The notes: generated by a model from the sequence alone, not told the origin. A stretch of DNA of 64,000 nucleotides from Streptomyces misionensis (GCF_900104815.1 NZ_FNTD01000003.1:124001-188000); one strand, 5' to 3'. Shown: positions 40,613 through 48,515, numbered from the stretch's first letter. Numbers and translations: made by a program.

Positions 40613-40858
40613 ATGAGCACCGCCACCCTCGCCGCCTTCACCGAGCCCGACCGTCCCAAGAACCTGCTGATCCGGTTCATCACGGTCGGCGGCAGCTACG
40701 TGGACGTCACCGGCCCCGGCGAGCACTCGGACAAGAACCGCTGGAACTGCCACGGCTGCGGCGACTCCTCCAACCGGCCCGAGTACGACTTCCTGTTCTG
40801 CATCCGGCCGGACGCCAACACCCACGCCGCCAACTGCCGCGCCATCCCGCTCAGGTGA
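40613..40858 (+). CDS. Small zinc-binding protein, 81 aa
   Basis: ATG at 40613 follows GAGAGGACCACCGCCC. It contains NRWNCHGCGDSSNRPEYDFL and FCIRPDANTHAANCRAIPLR: CxxC plus C and H residues, a likely zinc site. The stop overlaps the next GTG (GTGA), so it is coupled to a membrane-anchored CxxC protein. Confidence 0.64.
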   Translation: MSTATLAAFTEPDRPKNLLIRFITVGGSYVDVTGPGEHSDKNRWNCHGCGDSSNRPEYDFLFCIRPDANTHAANCRAIPLR

Positions 40859-41151
40859 CCGCCCACCGTCCGCGCGCCGCCCTGCTCTGTGCCGCCGTCG
40901 TCCTGCTCGCCGCGGCGACGGCCGCCGCCGCGCTCAAGGCCGGCCACTGGCGGCTGTACGCCGACCGGCACCGCATCCAGCTGACGTCCCAACCCCGCCG
41001 CTCCTGCCCCGACTGCCGCGGCGCGGGCGGCTGGTGGACCGGCGACGCGAACCCGGAGATGGAGGCGTGCGGCTGCTGGGCGGACCGGCCCGAGCTGCGC
41101 GTCCGGCTCGTGCCCGTCCCGGCCTGGCCGGACAACGAGCCCCCGTTCTGA
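40855..41151 (+). CDS. Membrane-anchored zinc-finger-like protein, 98 aa
   Basis: GTG at 40855 overlaps the previous stop. A single N-terminal hydrophobic helix (ALLCAAVVLLAAATAAAAL) anchors a small domain with CPDCRGAGGWW and CGCW, similar to one half of a DnaJ-type zinc finger. A perfect hairpin (41158-41184) follows. Confidence 0.64.
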   Translation: MTAHRPRAALLCAAVVLLAAATAAAALKAGHWRLYADRHRIQLTSQPRRSCPDCRGAGGWWTGDANPEMEACGCWADRPELRVRLVPVPAWPDNEPPF

Positions 41152-41157
41152 ACGACC

Positions 41158-41184
41158 CGACCCCGGCCTCACCGGCCGGGGTCG
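41158..41184 (+). terminator. Perfect 11-bp hairpin
   Basis: CGACCCCGGCC-tcacc-GGCCGGGGTCG between the 40855 gene and the Pycsar-effector-like gene. Confidence 0.72.
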
Positions 41185-41261
41185 GACCGCCGGGTGGCCG
41201 CGCATCGGCAAAGGGCCGGCCACCCCGCTCCCTCACCCTTTCGAGATTGGGAACCCAGCCC

Positions 41262-41717
41262 ATGACTACCACGGGCATCGACACCGACCAGAACCTGGAC
41301 ACTGCCTGTGCCTCGGTCGCCAGCGAGATCGGACGCACGGACGGCAAGGCGTCCTTACTGCTCGCCTTCAACGGCGCGGTGCTCGCCGGCCTCGCGTCCG
41401 TCGCCGACAAGGACCTGCCGCCCGCCACCAAGGTGTTCGGCTCGCTCGCCGTGCTCGCCCTGGGGGCGGCCGCCGTGCTGCTGCTCCTGGTCGTCAGGCC
41501 CCGCATGCGCGGCGACGACAAGGCGTCCTTCCCGTACTGGGCGCGCCTGGACGAGGACGAGATCCGGGCCTGTATGGACGGCGACACCCGAGCCGCCCGT
41601 GTTCGGGTCCTGTCCGTTCTGGCCGTCGCCAAGTTCACCCAGCTGCGGCGCGCGGTCGACCTGTCCCTGGCCGCTCTGGCCCTGCTCGCCCTGGCCGCCG
41701 CCGGCCTGGCGCTGTGA
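41262..41717 (+). CDS. Pycsar-effector-like membrane protein (PycTM/DUF5706 type)
   Basis: ATG at 41262 gives 151 residues. IGRTDGKASLLLAFNGAVLA (23-42) matches the signature 'D.KAsllLafdgavlagl' of Pycsar effector (PycTM, formerly DUF5706) proteins. Two more hydrophobic helices lie at about 59-78 and 133-151, with a short soluble loop between. In the phage-defence system Pycsar such proteins damage the membrane when bound by a cyclic pyrimidine nucleotide. The expected PycC cyclase is absent, but a GGDEF protein is encoded 2.3 kb downstream in the same direction. Confidence 0.72.
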   Translation: MTTTGIDTDQNLDTACASVASEIGRTDGKASLLLAFNGAVLAGLASVADKDLPPATKVFGSLAVLALGAAAVLLLLVVRPRMRGDDKASFPYWARLDEDEIRACMDGDTRAARVRVLSVLAVAKFTQLRRAVDLSLAALALLALAAAGLAL

Positions 41718-42070
41718 TGGCGGCCGTGATGGCCCGCACCCGCCTGGAACGCGTCCGCGCCTCGGTCGGCATCGACGCCCTGGCCCTGAAGCAGATCCAG
41801 GACGACCTGACCGCCGACGACATCGTCGCTCCGGAACTCGCCGCGATCCTGCGCGAACTGAGCGAGGACACCGACCCGCCCGGTGGGTTCATTGCGGCCG
41901 TTGCGCAGCTGCTCACCACCGCCGCGCAGCGAGCCGAACGGATCGAGCCCGACCGTGACGGTGACGCCTCCTGCCCGCTGCACGAGGCCGCCGCCCTGCT
42001 CACCGACGACGCCGGGCAGCGCCTGATCTGGGCCGCCCGCTCCCTCGACCCTCAAGGAGATCTCGTATGA
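41714..42070 (+). CDS. Hypothetical protein, 118 aa
   Basis: The start overlaps the preceding stop (GTGATGG). The helical protein (VGIDALALKQIQDDLTADDI, IAAVAQLLTTAAQRAERIEP) has a single CPLHE motif. It overlaps the kinase start by 4 bases (ATGA). Tight overlap on both sides links the Pycsar-effector-like gene and the kinase into one translational unit. Confidence 0.62.
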   Translation: MMAAVMARTRLERVRASVGIDALALKQIQDDLTADDIVAPELAAILRELSEDTDPPGGFIAAVAQLLTTAAQRAERIEPDRDGDASCPLHEAAALLTDDAGQRLIWAARSLDPQGDLV

Positions 42071-43038
42071 CCTCGGTGCTGTACTCGGACCTGCCCGAGA
42101 ACGGGCTGATCGTGCTGATCGGCGCCTCCGGCGCGGGCAAGTCGACGCTGGCCCGCACCTGGCCCACCTCCCAGGTCCTCTCCCTCGACGCCCTGCGCGG
42201 CACGGTCAGCGACGACCCTGGCGACCAGAGCGCCACGGCTGATGCCGCCGACGTTCTCAAGCTGATCCTGGAGCGCCGGATGGCCCGCAGGCTCAACACG
42301 GTGATCGACGCGACCAACGTCGAACAGTCCGTGCGAGAGGAGCTGGTGGCGGCCGCCAAGCGGCACGGCATGCCGACCGTCGCGGTCATCGTCGCCACAC
42401 CTCTGTCGGTCTGCCTGGAGCGGCAGGGTCTGCGGCCGGACAACCGGCGCGTGCCCGGGGACGTCGTCCGCGCCCAGCACCAGGCCATGGTCCACTCGCA
42501 CCAGCGGCTGGCCGCGGAGGGCTTCAACACGATCGTCTTCGCCGACACCCTCCATCGCCTGGAGCCGTTCCTGAAGCGGCTCTCCCAGGCGCGGGAGGCC
42601 GAACTCGGGCGCGACGGCCTGGGGGATCTGCTGCTGGTCCGCCGGTTCTTTGGCCCGGAGATCCTGCCGCTGTGGCGGTGGCGGCCGGGCTCGGACCTGG
42701 TGACCGGCCGGGACCGCGTCGCGGAGGTCCGCCTCGGGCAGCAGTACCTCACCCTGGCGTACCGCGACAACGTCGATGGCGACTTCGGCTTCGACGTCCT
42801 CCTGCCCTGCCCCATCGATCCGGAGTGCGCCGGCCAGGCGTGGGCCCCGGTCTACTCGGTCACCGACCTGCACCGGGCGTTGACCGGCGCCATGGACAGC
42901 GACCCGGACATCGTCTGCACCGTCCACGGCGGTCTCGACGACGTCGACCAGGAGGCCGACGACCACGACTTCCAGGATGACGACCCGGAGGGCCGCGCCG
43001 ACCTGGAAGCGCAGTTCGCCGAGGCGGTCCGGGCGTGA
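42067..43038 (+). CDS. P-loop kinase, polynucleotide-kinase-like
   Basis: In this 323-residue protein, Walker A GASGAGKST lies at 19-27. LSLDALRG resembles the acceptor-site strand, and NTVIDATNVEQSVREELVAA carries the 'DaTN' motif of the Pnkp/AAA_33 kinases, followed by an Arg-rich lid (LRPDNRRVPGDVVRAQHQAM). A C-terminal domain of about 130 residues is unfamiliar and ends in an acidic tail. The kinase may phosphorylate nucleic-acid 5' ends or a small metabolite. It is translationally coupled on both sides. Confidence 0.8.
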   Translation: MTSVLYSDLPENGLIVLIGASGAGKSTLARTWPTSQVLSLDALRGTVSDDPGDQSATADAADVLKLILERRMARRLNTVIDATNVEQSVREELVAAAKRHGMPTVAVIVATPLSVCLERQGLRPDNRRVPGDVVRAQHQAMVHSHQRLAAEGFNTIVFADTLHRLEPFLKRLSQAREAELGRDGLGDLLLVRRFFGPEILPLWRWRPGSDLVTGRDRVAEVRLGQQYLTLAYRDNVDGDFGFDVLLPCPIDPECAGQAWAPVYSVTDLHRALTGAMDSDPDIVCTVHGGLDDVDQEADDHDFQDDDPEGRADLEAQFAEAVRA

Positions 43039-43244
43039 GCCGCGCCGCCGACGGCCCGCACCCCCACCCGCTCACCCCGGCCGACCTCCCCGACGGCGAC
43101 GACTGGTTCCACGGCTGCCCGGACTGCCACCTGCCCATCCAGGGCGGTACCGCCGGGCTCGCCGCCCACCGCCGCACCGTCCACAACCCCCGCCGCGACT
43201 ACGGCGACCGCCGCATCCCCATCACGATCCCGCTCGACTTCTGA
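43035..43244 (+). CDS. Small C2H2-like zinc-finger protein, 69 aa
   Basis: GTG at 43035 overlaps the kinase stop (GTGA). CPDCHLPIQGGTAGLAAHRR and TVH fit C-x2-C-x12-H-x4-H, a single classical-type finger, with a basic tail. It may bind nucleic acid. It is part of the same overlapping gene chain. Confidence 0.66.
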   Translation: MSRAADGPHPHPLTPADLPDGDDWFHGCPDCHLPIQGGTAGLAAHRRTVHNPRRDYGDRRIPITIPLDF

Positions 43245-43257
43245 CAAGGAGGCCCAC

Positions 43258-43563
43258 ATGGCTGTCCAGACCCGCACCGACACCTTTGCCGCGCTCCGCG
43301 CCTGCTTCGCCGCCGACCTCGCCCTCCTCATCGGTGGCCAGCCGCCCCGCGACGCCACCCCGACGGCCTTCATCAACCTGGTCGGAGAGGCCCGCGACGT
43401 CCTCGGCTCGTCCAGCCTCGGCCACTGGCAGGACGCCAGCGAGGACCTGGACCGCGCCGCCGACTACCTCACCGACGCGCTTACCAACCCGGAGTGCGAC
43501 CAGCGCTCGCTCCTGGCCCGGGCACGCACCCACCTGCGCGACGCCATCGCGACGGCCAGCTGA
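43258..43563 (+). CDS. Small helical protein, 101 aa
   Basis: ATG at 43258 follows GACAAGGAGGCCCAC. The helical protein (FAALRACFAADLALLIGGQP, GEARDVLGSSSLGHWQDASE) has no motif. Its relatives are likely confined to actinomycete plasmids. Function unknown. Confidence 0.6.
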   Translation: MAVQTRTDTFAALRACFAADLALLIGGQPPRDATPTAFINLVGEARDVLGSSSLGHWQDASEDLDRAADYLTDALTNPECDQRSLLARARTHLRDAIATAS

Positions 43564-43671
43564 ACCCTGCTGAGCTGAGCGCACTCTGTGCCGCCCCTGC
43601 CCCGGCGCGCTCGGGGCCGGGGCGGTCGCAGCGTCCCCTCAAGCCGGAAAGCCAGGAAGGAGATGGACGTC

Positions 43672-43974
43672 ATGCACCTGCGGATCTACGAGGTCGACGT
43701 CCCCATACACGACACCAACCACCCCGACCGGCACGGTGTGCACGTCTTCACCGGCGTCGCCGACTCCCCCGCCGCGGCCCTGCGCCGCGCGCACGAGGTG
43801 TACGACGCCGCCCTCGCCGCCCACACGGCCGGACTCGAAATCCCCGGCAAACAGCCGGACAGCTGGGGAGCGCGCGGGCTGCGGCCCGGGTGGCAGCTGG
43901 AGTGGCCCGCCGCGAAGGCCGGCCTCTGGCACAACCCCCTCAGCTGGACCAGCCGCAGCGACTTCGCGCTGTAG
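43672..43974 (+). CDS. Hypothetical protein, 100 aa
   Basis: ATG at 43672 is chosen because AAGGAG lies 9 bp upstream; an ATG at 43663 would leave no spacing. The protein reads MHLRIYEVDVPIHDTNHPDR and VHVFTGVADSPAAALRRAHE, a small alpha/beta fold with a Trp-rich end. No family is recognised. Confidence 0.6.
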   Translation: MHLRIYEVDVPIHDTNHPDRHGVHVFTGVADSPAAALRRAHEVYDAALAAHTAGLEIPGKQPDSWGARGLRPGWQLEWPAAKAGLWHNPLSWTSRSDFAL

Positions 43975-44063
43975 CTCTGCCCCGGGACAGCCGCTCTGCT
44001 TGGCGGCTGGACGGCTGCCCCGGGCCCATCCATCCCGTACGAGACGAGACGGAGAACCCAAGT

Positions 44064-44741
44064 ATGTCGTCCCTCCTACGCGTTCAGGGCCGTATCGGCC
44101 AGCGCACCCTCTTACTGACGACCGCCGCCGTGCCATTGACCGGCTGGGCCGTGCACGCCGTCGCGCTGCACAAGCAGCTCGCCGCCACCCGCAAGGACCC
44201 GCTGACCGGGCTGCTGCGCCGTGACGCCTACACCGCCCGCGCCCGCCGGCTCCTGTCCCGCCACGGTGACGACACGGTCGTGGTCATGGTCGACCACGAC
44301 GACTTCAAGGCTGTGAACGACACCTTCGGGCACGCGGCCGGGGACGCCGTCCTGGCCGCGACCGCCGCCCGGCTCACCGCGTGGGCGGGCCCGCACGCCG
44401 CCGTCGGCCGCCTTGGCGGTGACGAGTTCGCCGTCGTCCTGGAGCTGCCCGCCGACCGTCTGGAGCAGCGCCTCGCGCAGCTGGTCCGCATGCTCCGCAC
44501 CCCGGTCGTCCTCGAGGACGACCGCACCGTCGATGTCGCCGCCTCGGTCGGCGCCGCGACCCCGCACGCGGTCGGTTCCCGCGACTTGACCGTGCTGCAG
44601 CGGGCCGCCGACGCGGCCCTGTATGACGGCAAGCACTCGGGCCGCGCGATCGTCGCCTCGCCCGCGCACACCACGGTGCCGTCCACCAACGGCCGCCGCG
44701 CCGGCCGCCCGGGAACGACCATGTGGGGGCGGGCGGCATGA
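44064..44741 (+). CDS. GGDEF-domain protein (diguanylate-cyclase-like)
   Basis: In this 225-residue protein, one N-terminal membrane helix (about 12-30, TLLLTTAAVPLTGWAVHAVA) is followed by DPLTGLLRRDAY and a GGDEF domain with intact GGDEF at 118-122 (GRLGGDEFAVVLEL) and the D-x2-FK-x-VND motif (DHDDFKAVNDTFGH). I see no RxxD inhibitory site four residues before GGDEF (the sequence there is HAAVGR). It probably makes c-di-GMP or a related cyclic dinucleotide near the membrane. It shares a run of genes with a Pycsar-effector-like protein. Confidence 0.87.
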   Translation: MSSLLRVQGRIGQRTLLLTTAAVPLTGWAVHAVALHKQLAATRKDPLTGLLRRDAYTARARRLLSRHGDDTVVVMVDHDDFKAVNDTFGHAAGDAVLAATAARLTAWAGPHAAVGRLGGDEFAVVLELPADRLEQRLAQLVRMLRTPVVLEDDRTVDVAASVGAATPHAVGSRDLTVLQRAADAALYDGKHSGRAIVASPAHTTVPSTNGRRAGRPGTTMWGRAA

Positions 44742-45181
44742 GCACTGCACCCCTTCCGCAGGGCGACTGGATCCGCGGCATCAGCGTCCAGCAGCCCCAC
44801 GCCACGTGCATCCTGACCGGCGCCAAGGGCATCGAGAACCGGCCCCGCCCCTGGAGCTGGCGCGGCTGGATGCTCCTGCACGCGGGCCAGCGGATCGACC
44901 GGTCCGCCCTGCGCGTCCCGCTGGTCGCCCGGACGATCCGCGGCCGCGAGCTGACCACCGGAGCCGTGATCGGCGTCGCGCGCCTGGTCGACTGCCACCA
45001 GGACCCCGAGGGCTCCGAGCCCTGCACGCCGTGGGCGCAGGCCGGCACCTGGCACCTGGTCCTTAGGGACGTCCAGGAACTGCCGCTGCCGGTCCCCGCC
45101 GCCGGGCAGCTCGGGCCGTGGAAGCCGACCGAGGACCTGCTGGACCGCGTGTTCCAGCAGCTTCCCGCCTTCCGGCCGTGA
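44738..45181 (+). CDS. ASCH-domain-like protein
   Basis: ATG at 44738 overlaps the GGDEF stop (ATGA). RGISVQQPHATCILTGAKGI, then ENRPRPWSWRGWMLLHAG and GAVIGVARLVDCH follow the ASCH pattern 'S..qP.a..I..G.K..E.R....RG..li.a'. ASCH domains resemble PUA RNA-binding folds; some act on modified nucleosides. Its stop overlaps the next start. Translational coupling to the GGDEF gene is notable. Confidence 0.75.
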   Translation: MSTAPLPQGDWIRGISVQQPHATCILTGAKGIENRPRPWSWRGWMLLHAGQRIDRSALRVPLVARTIRGRELTTGAVIGVARLVDCHQDPEGSEPCTPWAQAGTWHLVLRDVQELPLPVPAAGQLGPWKPTEDLLDRVFQQLPAFRP

Positions 45182-45465
45182 CCCGCCCGGGACGCACGAC
45201 GAAGGAGAAGCCGCCGTTCGAGCCGGGCCTGATCCCGGTTCCCGGCGCTCTCCTCGAATGGCGCGACAGCCAGCACTTCGACCGCTGGCAGGACCGCCCC
45301 TGCGTGCTGTGCGACAAGCCCACGCCCATGCGCTCCCACTCCGGGGAGCCCGTGCACAAGGCGTGCGCTGAGGACTGGATCGCCGCGAACCCCGCTGAGG
45401 CCCGCCTCGGCAGGTTCGCCTCCGACATCCAGGCCAAACGCCAGCACGACGATGACCACGCCTGA
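45178..45465 (+). CDS. Small zinc-binding hypothetical protein, 95 aa
   Basis: GTG at 45178 overlaps the ASCH stop (GTGA). It contains RPCVLCDKPTPMRSHSGEPV and HKACAEDW, a C-x2-C...H-x2-C pattern suggesting one zinc site. A charged His/Asp tail ends it. Part of the overlapping chain. Confidence 0.64.
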   Translation: MTRPGRTTKEKPPFEPGLIPVPGALLEWRDSQHFDRWQDRPCVLCDKPTPMRSHSGEPVHKACAEDWIAANPAEARLGRFASDIQAKRQHDDDHA

Positions 45466-45487
45466 ACCCTCCCACCGGAGGCCCCCC

Positions 45488-45661
45488 ATGAGCAGCACCG
45501 ACCGCGACGTCGACCACGCCCTCGCCTACCCCGAGCCGCCGGCCTCCCCGCTGTGGCACCGCCACGGCGCGAAGGCCCGCCCGCTCACCGAGGCCCAGCA
45601 GAAGCGCAACCGCGAGCTGCTGGTCATCGCCCAGCACAAGCCCCGCACCAGGGCCGCGTAG
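45488..45661 (+). CDS. Very small hypothetical protein, 57 aa
   Basis: ATG at 45488 follows ACCGGAGGCCCCCC. It reads SSTDRDVDHALAYPEPPASP and then a basic helix (LTEAQQKRNRELLVIAQHK). No motif. Position between translated neighbours supports it. Confidence 0.52.
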   Translation: MSSTDRDVDHALAYPEPPASPLWHRHGAKARPLTEAQQKRNRELLVIAQHKPRTRAA

Positions 45662-45672
45662 GAGGGCCGGTC

Positions 45673-46539
45673 ATGTTCACCGACATGAAAGAGGCCCTCA
45701 CCGCTGAGGACCTCGAACTCGCCCCGCTCGACAGCGACCAGAAAGCTGCGGCGGCCCTGGTGGTCGCCCACCACGCCCGCGACAAGAACGACCTCACCGA
45801 CCTGCTGGGCGCGCTCGGTCTGCCCTGCAACGAGGACGACGTGGTGAGCCTGCTCCCCCACCTCGCCACCCCCGACACTCCGACGACTGGAGTCCCGATG
45901 CCCGACGTCAACGCCTTCACCGCGACCGCCGTCTCCATGCTGAACAACGGCGACAGCCCCGAGCACGTCCGCGACACCCTCGGCCTGTCGGAGGCCGAAC
46001 TCGCCGACGTGCTCCAGCACGCCAAGATCGCCGAAGCCGTCCAGAACACCGGACTGTCCGCCACCGATGCGGAGGACGGCACCGGCACCCCGGAGACGGC
46101 CGCCGCAGAGTCCGGCAGCACGAGGGACACCGACGGCATCGAGGCCCTGCTCGTGTGGGCGGAACACCACCACGCCGCCTCCATCCGCAACCGGGCCGCC
46201 CGCGTCCGCAGCGACCTCACCGAGCTGACCGAACGCCGTACCGCCGACGCCGCACAGCGCGCGGCAGAGGAGCGGGTCGCCAAGGCCAAGGCCGAACTCG
46301 AGGCCGCGCAGGCACAGCTGCGCCAGGTGAAGGCCGGCGGCCACCCCGCCACGACGGTAGCCGCCGCCCCGGCCCCGGCGGGCCAGCCCGGCAAGCGCAG
46401 CAAAAAAGAGCTGGCCGCGATCCGCACATGGGCGCGCGCCAACGGCCACCAGGTCGCCGACCGGGGCACCCCGGCCAAGGCCGTCCTGGACGCCTACGAC
46501 GCCGCCCACCGCACCACCAACCTGGCGAAGGCGAGCTGA
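45673..46539 (+). CDS. Lsr2-like DNA-binding protein
   Basis: ATG at 45673 follows GGAGGGCCGGTC. The 288-residue protein has two N-terminal helix-turn-helix-like stretches (KNDLTDLLGALGLPCNEDDV; EHVRDTLGLSEAELADVLQH). A coiled coil follows (ERVAKAKAELEAAQAQLRQV). The C-terminal segment KRSKKELAAIRTWARANGHQ, VADRGTPAKAVLDAYDAAH matches the Lsr2 DNA-binding domain, which in Lsr2 carries an RGR hook; here it reads DRGT. It may silence or organise plasmid DNA. Confidence 0.75.
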   Translation: MFTDMKEALTAEDLELAPLDSDQKAAAALVVAHHARDKNDLTDLLGALGLPCNEDDVVSLLPHLATPDTPTTGVPMPDVNAFTATAVSMLNNGDSPEHVRDTLGLSEAELADVLQHAKIAEAVQNTGLSATDAEDGTGTPETAAAESGSTRDTDGIEALLVWAEHHHAASIRNRAARVRSDLTELTERRTADAAQRAAEERVAKAKAELEAAQAQLRQVKAGGHPATTVAAAPAPAGQPGKRSKKELAAIRTWARANGHQVADRGTPAKAVLDAYDAAHRTTNLAKAS

Positions 46540-47282
46540 TGAACGCCATCCCGCTCGCACTGGACGGCTACCTGGCCGCCGACCCGGAACCCGGCGACCG
46601 TGACGGCACCGCCTCCTGGCGGCTGACCTGCTCCGCAGGCACCGACCACCTGGTGGAAGAAGCGGTCATCCCCTGCACCACCATGGAGCCGGACATCGCA
46701 CACGCCATGCTCACCGAGCGGCAGCCCGGCGACCTGCTGCGCGTCATCGGCCACCTCACGCTCCCGGACACCGCCGACGGGATCATCCGGCTGCACGCCG
46801 ACACCCTTGAAGTGCTCTGGGAAGCGCCGATGCTCGACGTGGACAGGGACGACACAGACACGGCGACCGCAACAGACACGGACCGCAACCGTGCCATCGC
46901 CGCCCTCGCCGAAGCCCTCACCGGCTTCGGACAGGCCGCCCCCGGTCCCGGCCAGAGCATCCGCATCCACATCAGCCCGACTGGCTCCCTCGGCTCGGGC
47001 CTGGAGCACTGCCACAGCTTCGACGTCTCCCCGGCCATGGCCCACCGGCTCGCCGACTACGTCGACGCCATGAGCTGCTACCTGGACAGCGAACGCCTCG
47101 ACAGCGGCGCCCTGGATCCGGAGACCATCGCGGACCTGACCGAGCTGTTCGAGGACATCGACCTGATCGGCCTCACCAACGCGGTCCTCAACGCGACCCG
47201 GCCCGAACACCGGCCCGCCGTCATACAGGCAATGGACGACATGTTCGGCGACGTCCCCGCACCCGAGGACACCGACCCGTGA
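46539..47282 (+). CDS. Hypothetical protein with OB-fold-like N-terminus, 247 aa
   Basis: The start overlaps the Lsr2-like stop (TGATGA). The N-terminal 95 residues (LDGYLAADPEPGDRDGTASW, RLTCSAG, PGDLLRVIGHLTLP, IIRLHADTLEVLWE) alternate strands like an OB-fold single-strand-DNA-binding protein, but the typical aromatic residues cannot be assigned. The acidic helical C-terminal half contains DLTELFEDIDLIGL. The stop overlaps the next GTG. Confidence 0.6.
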   Translation: MNAIPLALDGYLAADPEPGDRDGTASWRLTCSAGTDHLVEEAVIPCTTMEPDIAHAMLTERQPGDLLRVIGHLTLPDTADGIIRLHADTLEVLWEAPMLDVDRDDTDTATATDTDRNRAIAALAEALTGFGQAAPGPGQSIRIHISPTGSLGSGLEHCHSFDVSPAMAHRLADYVDAMSCYLDSERLDSGALDPETIADLTELFEDIDLIGLTNAVLNATRPEHRPAVIQAMDDMFGDVPAPEDTDP

Positions 47283-47467
47283 CCACCAGCCACTCACGAA
47301 GGCAGGCCCAGCGCACGGTCCTGGAACGGTTCCCTGCCGGAGGCCCCCGCGGCTCCTGGCCGGCTGAAGAGTACGCCGCCGCTCAGCGGGCCCAAGGCAC
47401 TACGGACGCCCGGGTCGTGATGGACCTGGCCACCGACCAGTTCCTGGTCATCACCGAGATCAAGTAG
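47279..47467 (+). CDS. Small hypothetical protein, 62 aa
   Basis: GTG at 47279 overlaps the previous stop. A basic N-terminus (SHSRRQAQRTVLERFPAGG) is followed by a short strand end (ARVVMDLATDQFLVITEIK). It is the last gene of the backbone unit, followed by a hairpin. Confidence 0.58.
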   Translation: MTTSHSRRQAQRTVLERFPAGGPRGSWPAEEYAAAQRAQGTTDARVVMDLATDQFLVITEIK

Positions 47468-47481
47468 CACCCGACGCCACC

Positions 47482-47516
47482 GAGCGCCGCCCGCCGCTTC
47501 AGGCCGGGCGGCGCTC
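47482..47516 (+). terminator. 12-bp hairpin ending the backbone unit
   Basis: GAGCGCCGCCCG / CGGGCGGCGCTC with an 11-base loop. Confidence 0.68.
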
Positions 47517-47549
47517 CGGCGTCTCCCCCTTTGGAGCCTGGAGGCCCTC

Positions 47550-48407
47550 GTGCCCGACGTGTTCATCGACTCCTTCGGCGCCCGCTGGCAGGAACCGCCG
47601 CCGCCCCGCTACCGCGCCGCCGTCCTCGGCATCAACCTCACCAACGCCCTGCTGAACCCGTCCGACGACCCGGCCCTCGCGGACATCGTCGCCCGCCAGA
47701 CCGGACACGAACTCACCGCGCTGCGCGCCGCCGCGCACGGCCGCCCCGTCCAGCTCCTGGTGAACTGCTGGTACGGACGCCACCGCGCACCCGCCATCGC
47801 CGACGCCATCGGCCGCCGGATACGGGAGGCCGGCGCCCACGTGCAGGTCACCCACCACCACATCAACCGGCCGCCGGTCCCCCGCAAGCACCCGCGCTCC
47901 GACTGCCCGTTCTGCCGGATCATTCACGACGGGGCCTCGGCCACGATCGTCCACGAGTGGAGCGACGCACTCGCGATCGTGCCCCGCAGCGGCGGCTGCA
48001 CCGACGGCCACCTCCTGGTCCTGCCCCGCGGCCACGTCGCCGACTTCACGACCGACCCCGTCGTCTCCGCCACCGTGCAGCTGCGCGCCGCCGAACTCGC
48101 CGCGCAGATCGGCGGCCAGTGGAACTACCTCACCTCCTGCGGCCCGGACGCCGCCCAGACCGTGTTCCACCTGCACGGCCACCTCGTGCCCCGCACCTCC
48201 GGGGACGGCCTCGCCCTGCCCTGGAACCACCCCAACCGCGAACAGGAGGCCGCCACCGCATTCATGGACCCGTGCCCACGGATGGCGCAACCTCCACCTG
48301 CACCCCGGCGGCGACCCCTCGGCGCAGATCCCTCGCATCCCGCGGGCAGTCCACACGCACGACGTCTTCTTACGCCACCCGCACCCTTGTGCACAGCCGG
48401 TCAGTGA
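47550..48407 (+). CDS. RapZ C-terminal-like domain fused to a HIT domain
   Basis: GTG at 47550 is preceded by TTTGGAGCCTGGAGGCCCTC. The first 100 residues (INLTNALLNPSDDPALADIV, VQLLVNCWYGRHRAPAIADA, HVQVTHHHINRP) follow the RapZ C-terminal pattern GCTGGRHRS...RDI.RP. A HIT nucleotide-binding domain follows (SDCPFCRIIHDGASATIVHE ... GHLLVLPRGHVADF ... TVFHLHGHLVPR with the H-x-H-x-H triad). HIT proteins hydrolyse or transfer nucleotides. The last 50 residues look out of frame (Pro/Arg-rich), while another frame there reads WRNLHLHPGGDPSAQIPRIP, so the tail may be frameshifted or fused. Confidence 0.78.
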   Translation: MPDVFIDSFGARWQEPPPPRYRAAVLGINLTNALLNPSDDPALADIVARQTGHELTALRAAAHGRPVQLLVNCWYGRHRAPAIADAIGRRIREAGAHVQVTHHHINRPPVPRKHPRSDCPFCRIIHDGASATIVHEWSDALAIVPRSGGCTDGHLLVLPRGHVADFTTDPVVSATVQLRAAELAAQIGGQWNYLTSCGPDAAQTVFHLHGHLVPRTSGDGLALPWNHPNREQEAATAFMDPCPRMAQPPPAPRRRPLGADPSHPAGSPHARRLLTPPAPLCTAGQ

Positions 48408-48466
48408 CCAGTTGGAGAAGCTGTGAGCCCACCCCGTCGGCGCGGTAGGAGTTCACTCGCAGCGGG

Positions 48467-48515
48467 TTTCGAAAGACATGTTTCGAGCGTACAGTTTCGA
48501 AACATGTCTTTCGAA
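48467..48515. promoter_or_regulatory. Operator/promoter of the regulator-MFS pair: 19-bp perfect inverted repeat
   Basis: TTCGAAAGACATGTTTCGA (48468-48486) and TCGAAACATGTCTTTCGAA (48497-48515) are exact inverted copies with a 10-bp spacer. The right arm contains the ATG of the regulator. TACAGT (48490-48495) is a good -10 box placing transcription start at or next to the ATG; TTTCGA (48467-48472) is a possible -35 at 17 bp. The regulator bound here would block its own promoter. Confidence 0.82.

Noticed and set aside
44064..44741. PycC-type cyclase as partner of the Pycsar-effector-like protein
   Set aside because: The domain is clearly GGDEF, not a class III nucleotide cyclase, so a classical Pycsar system cannot be claimed.
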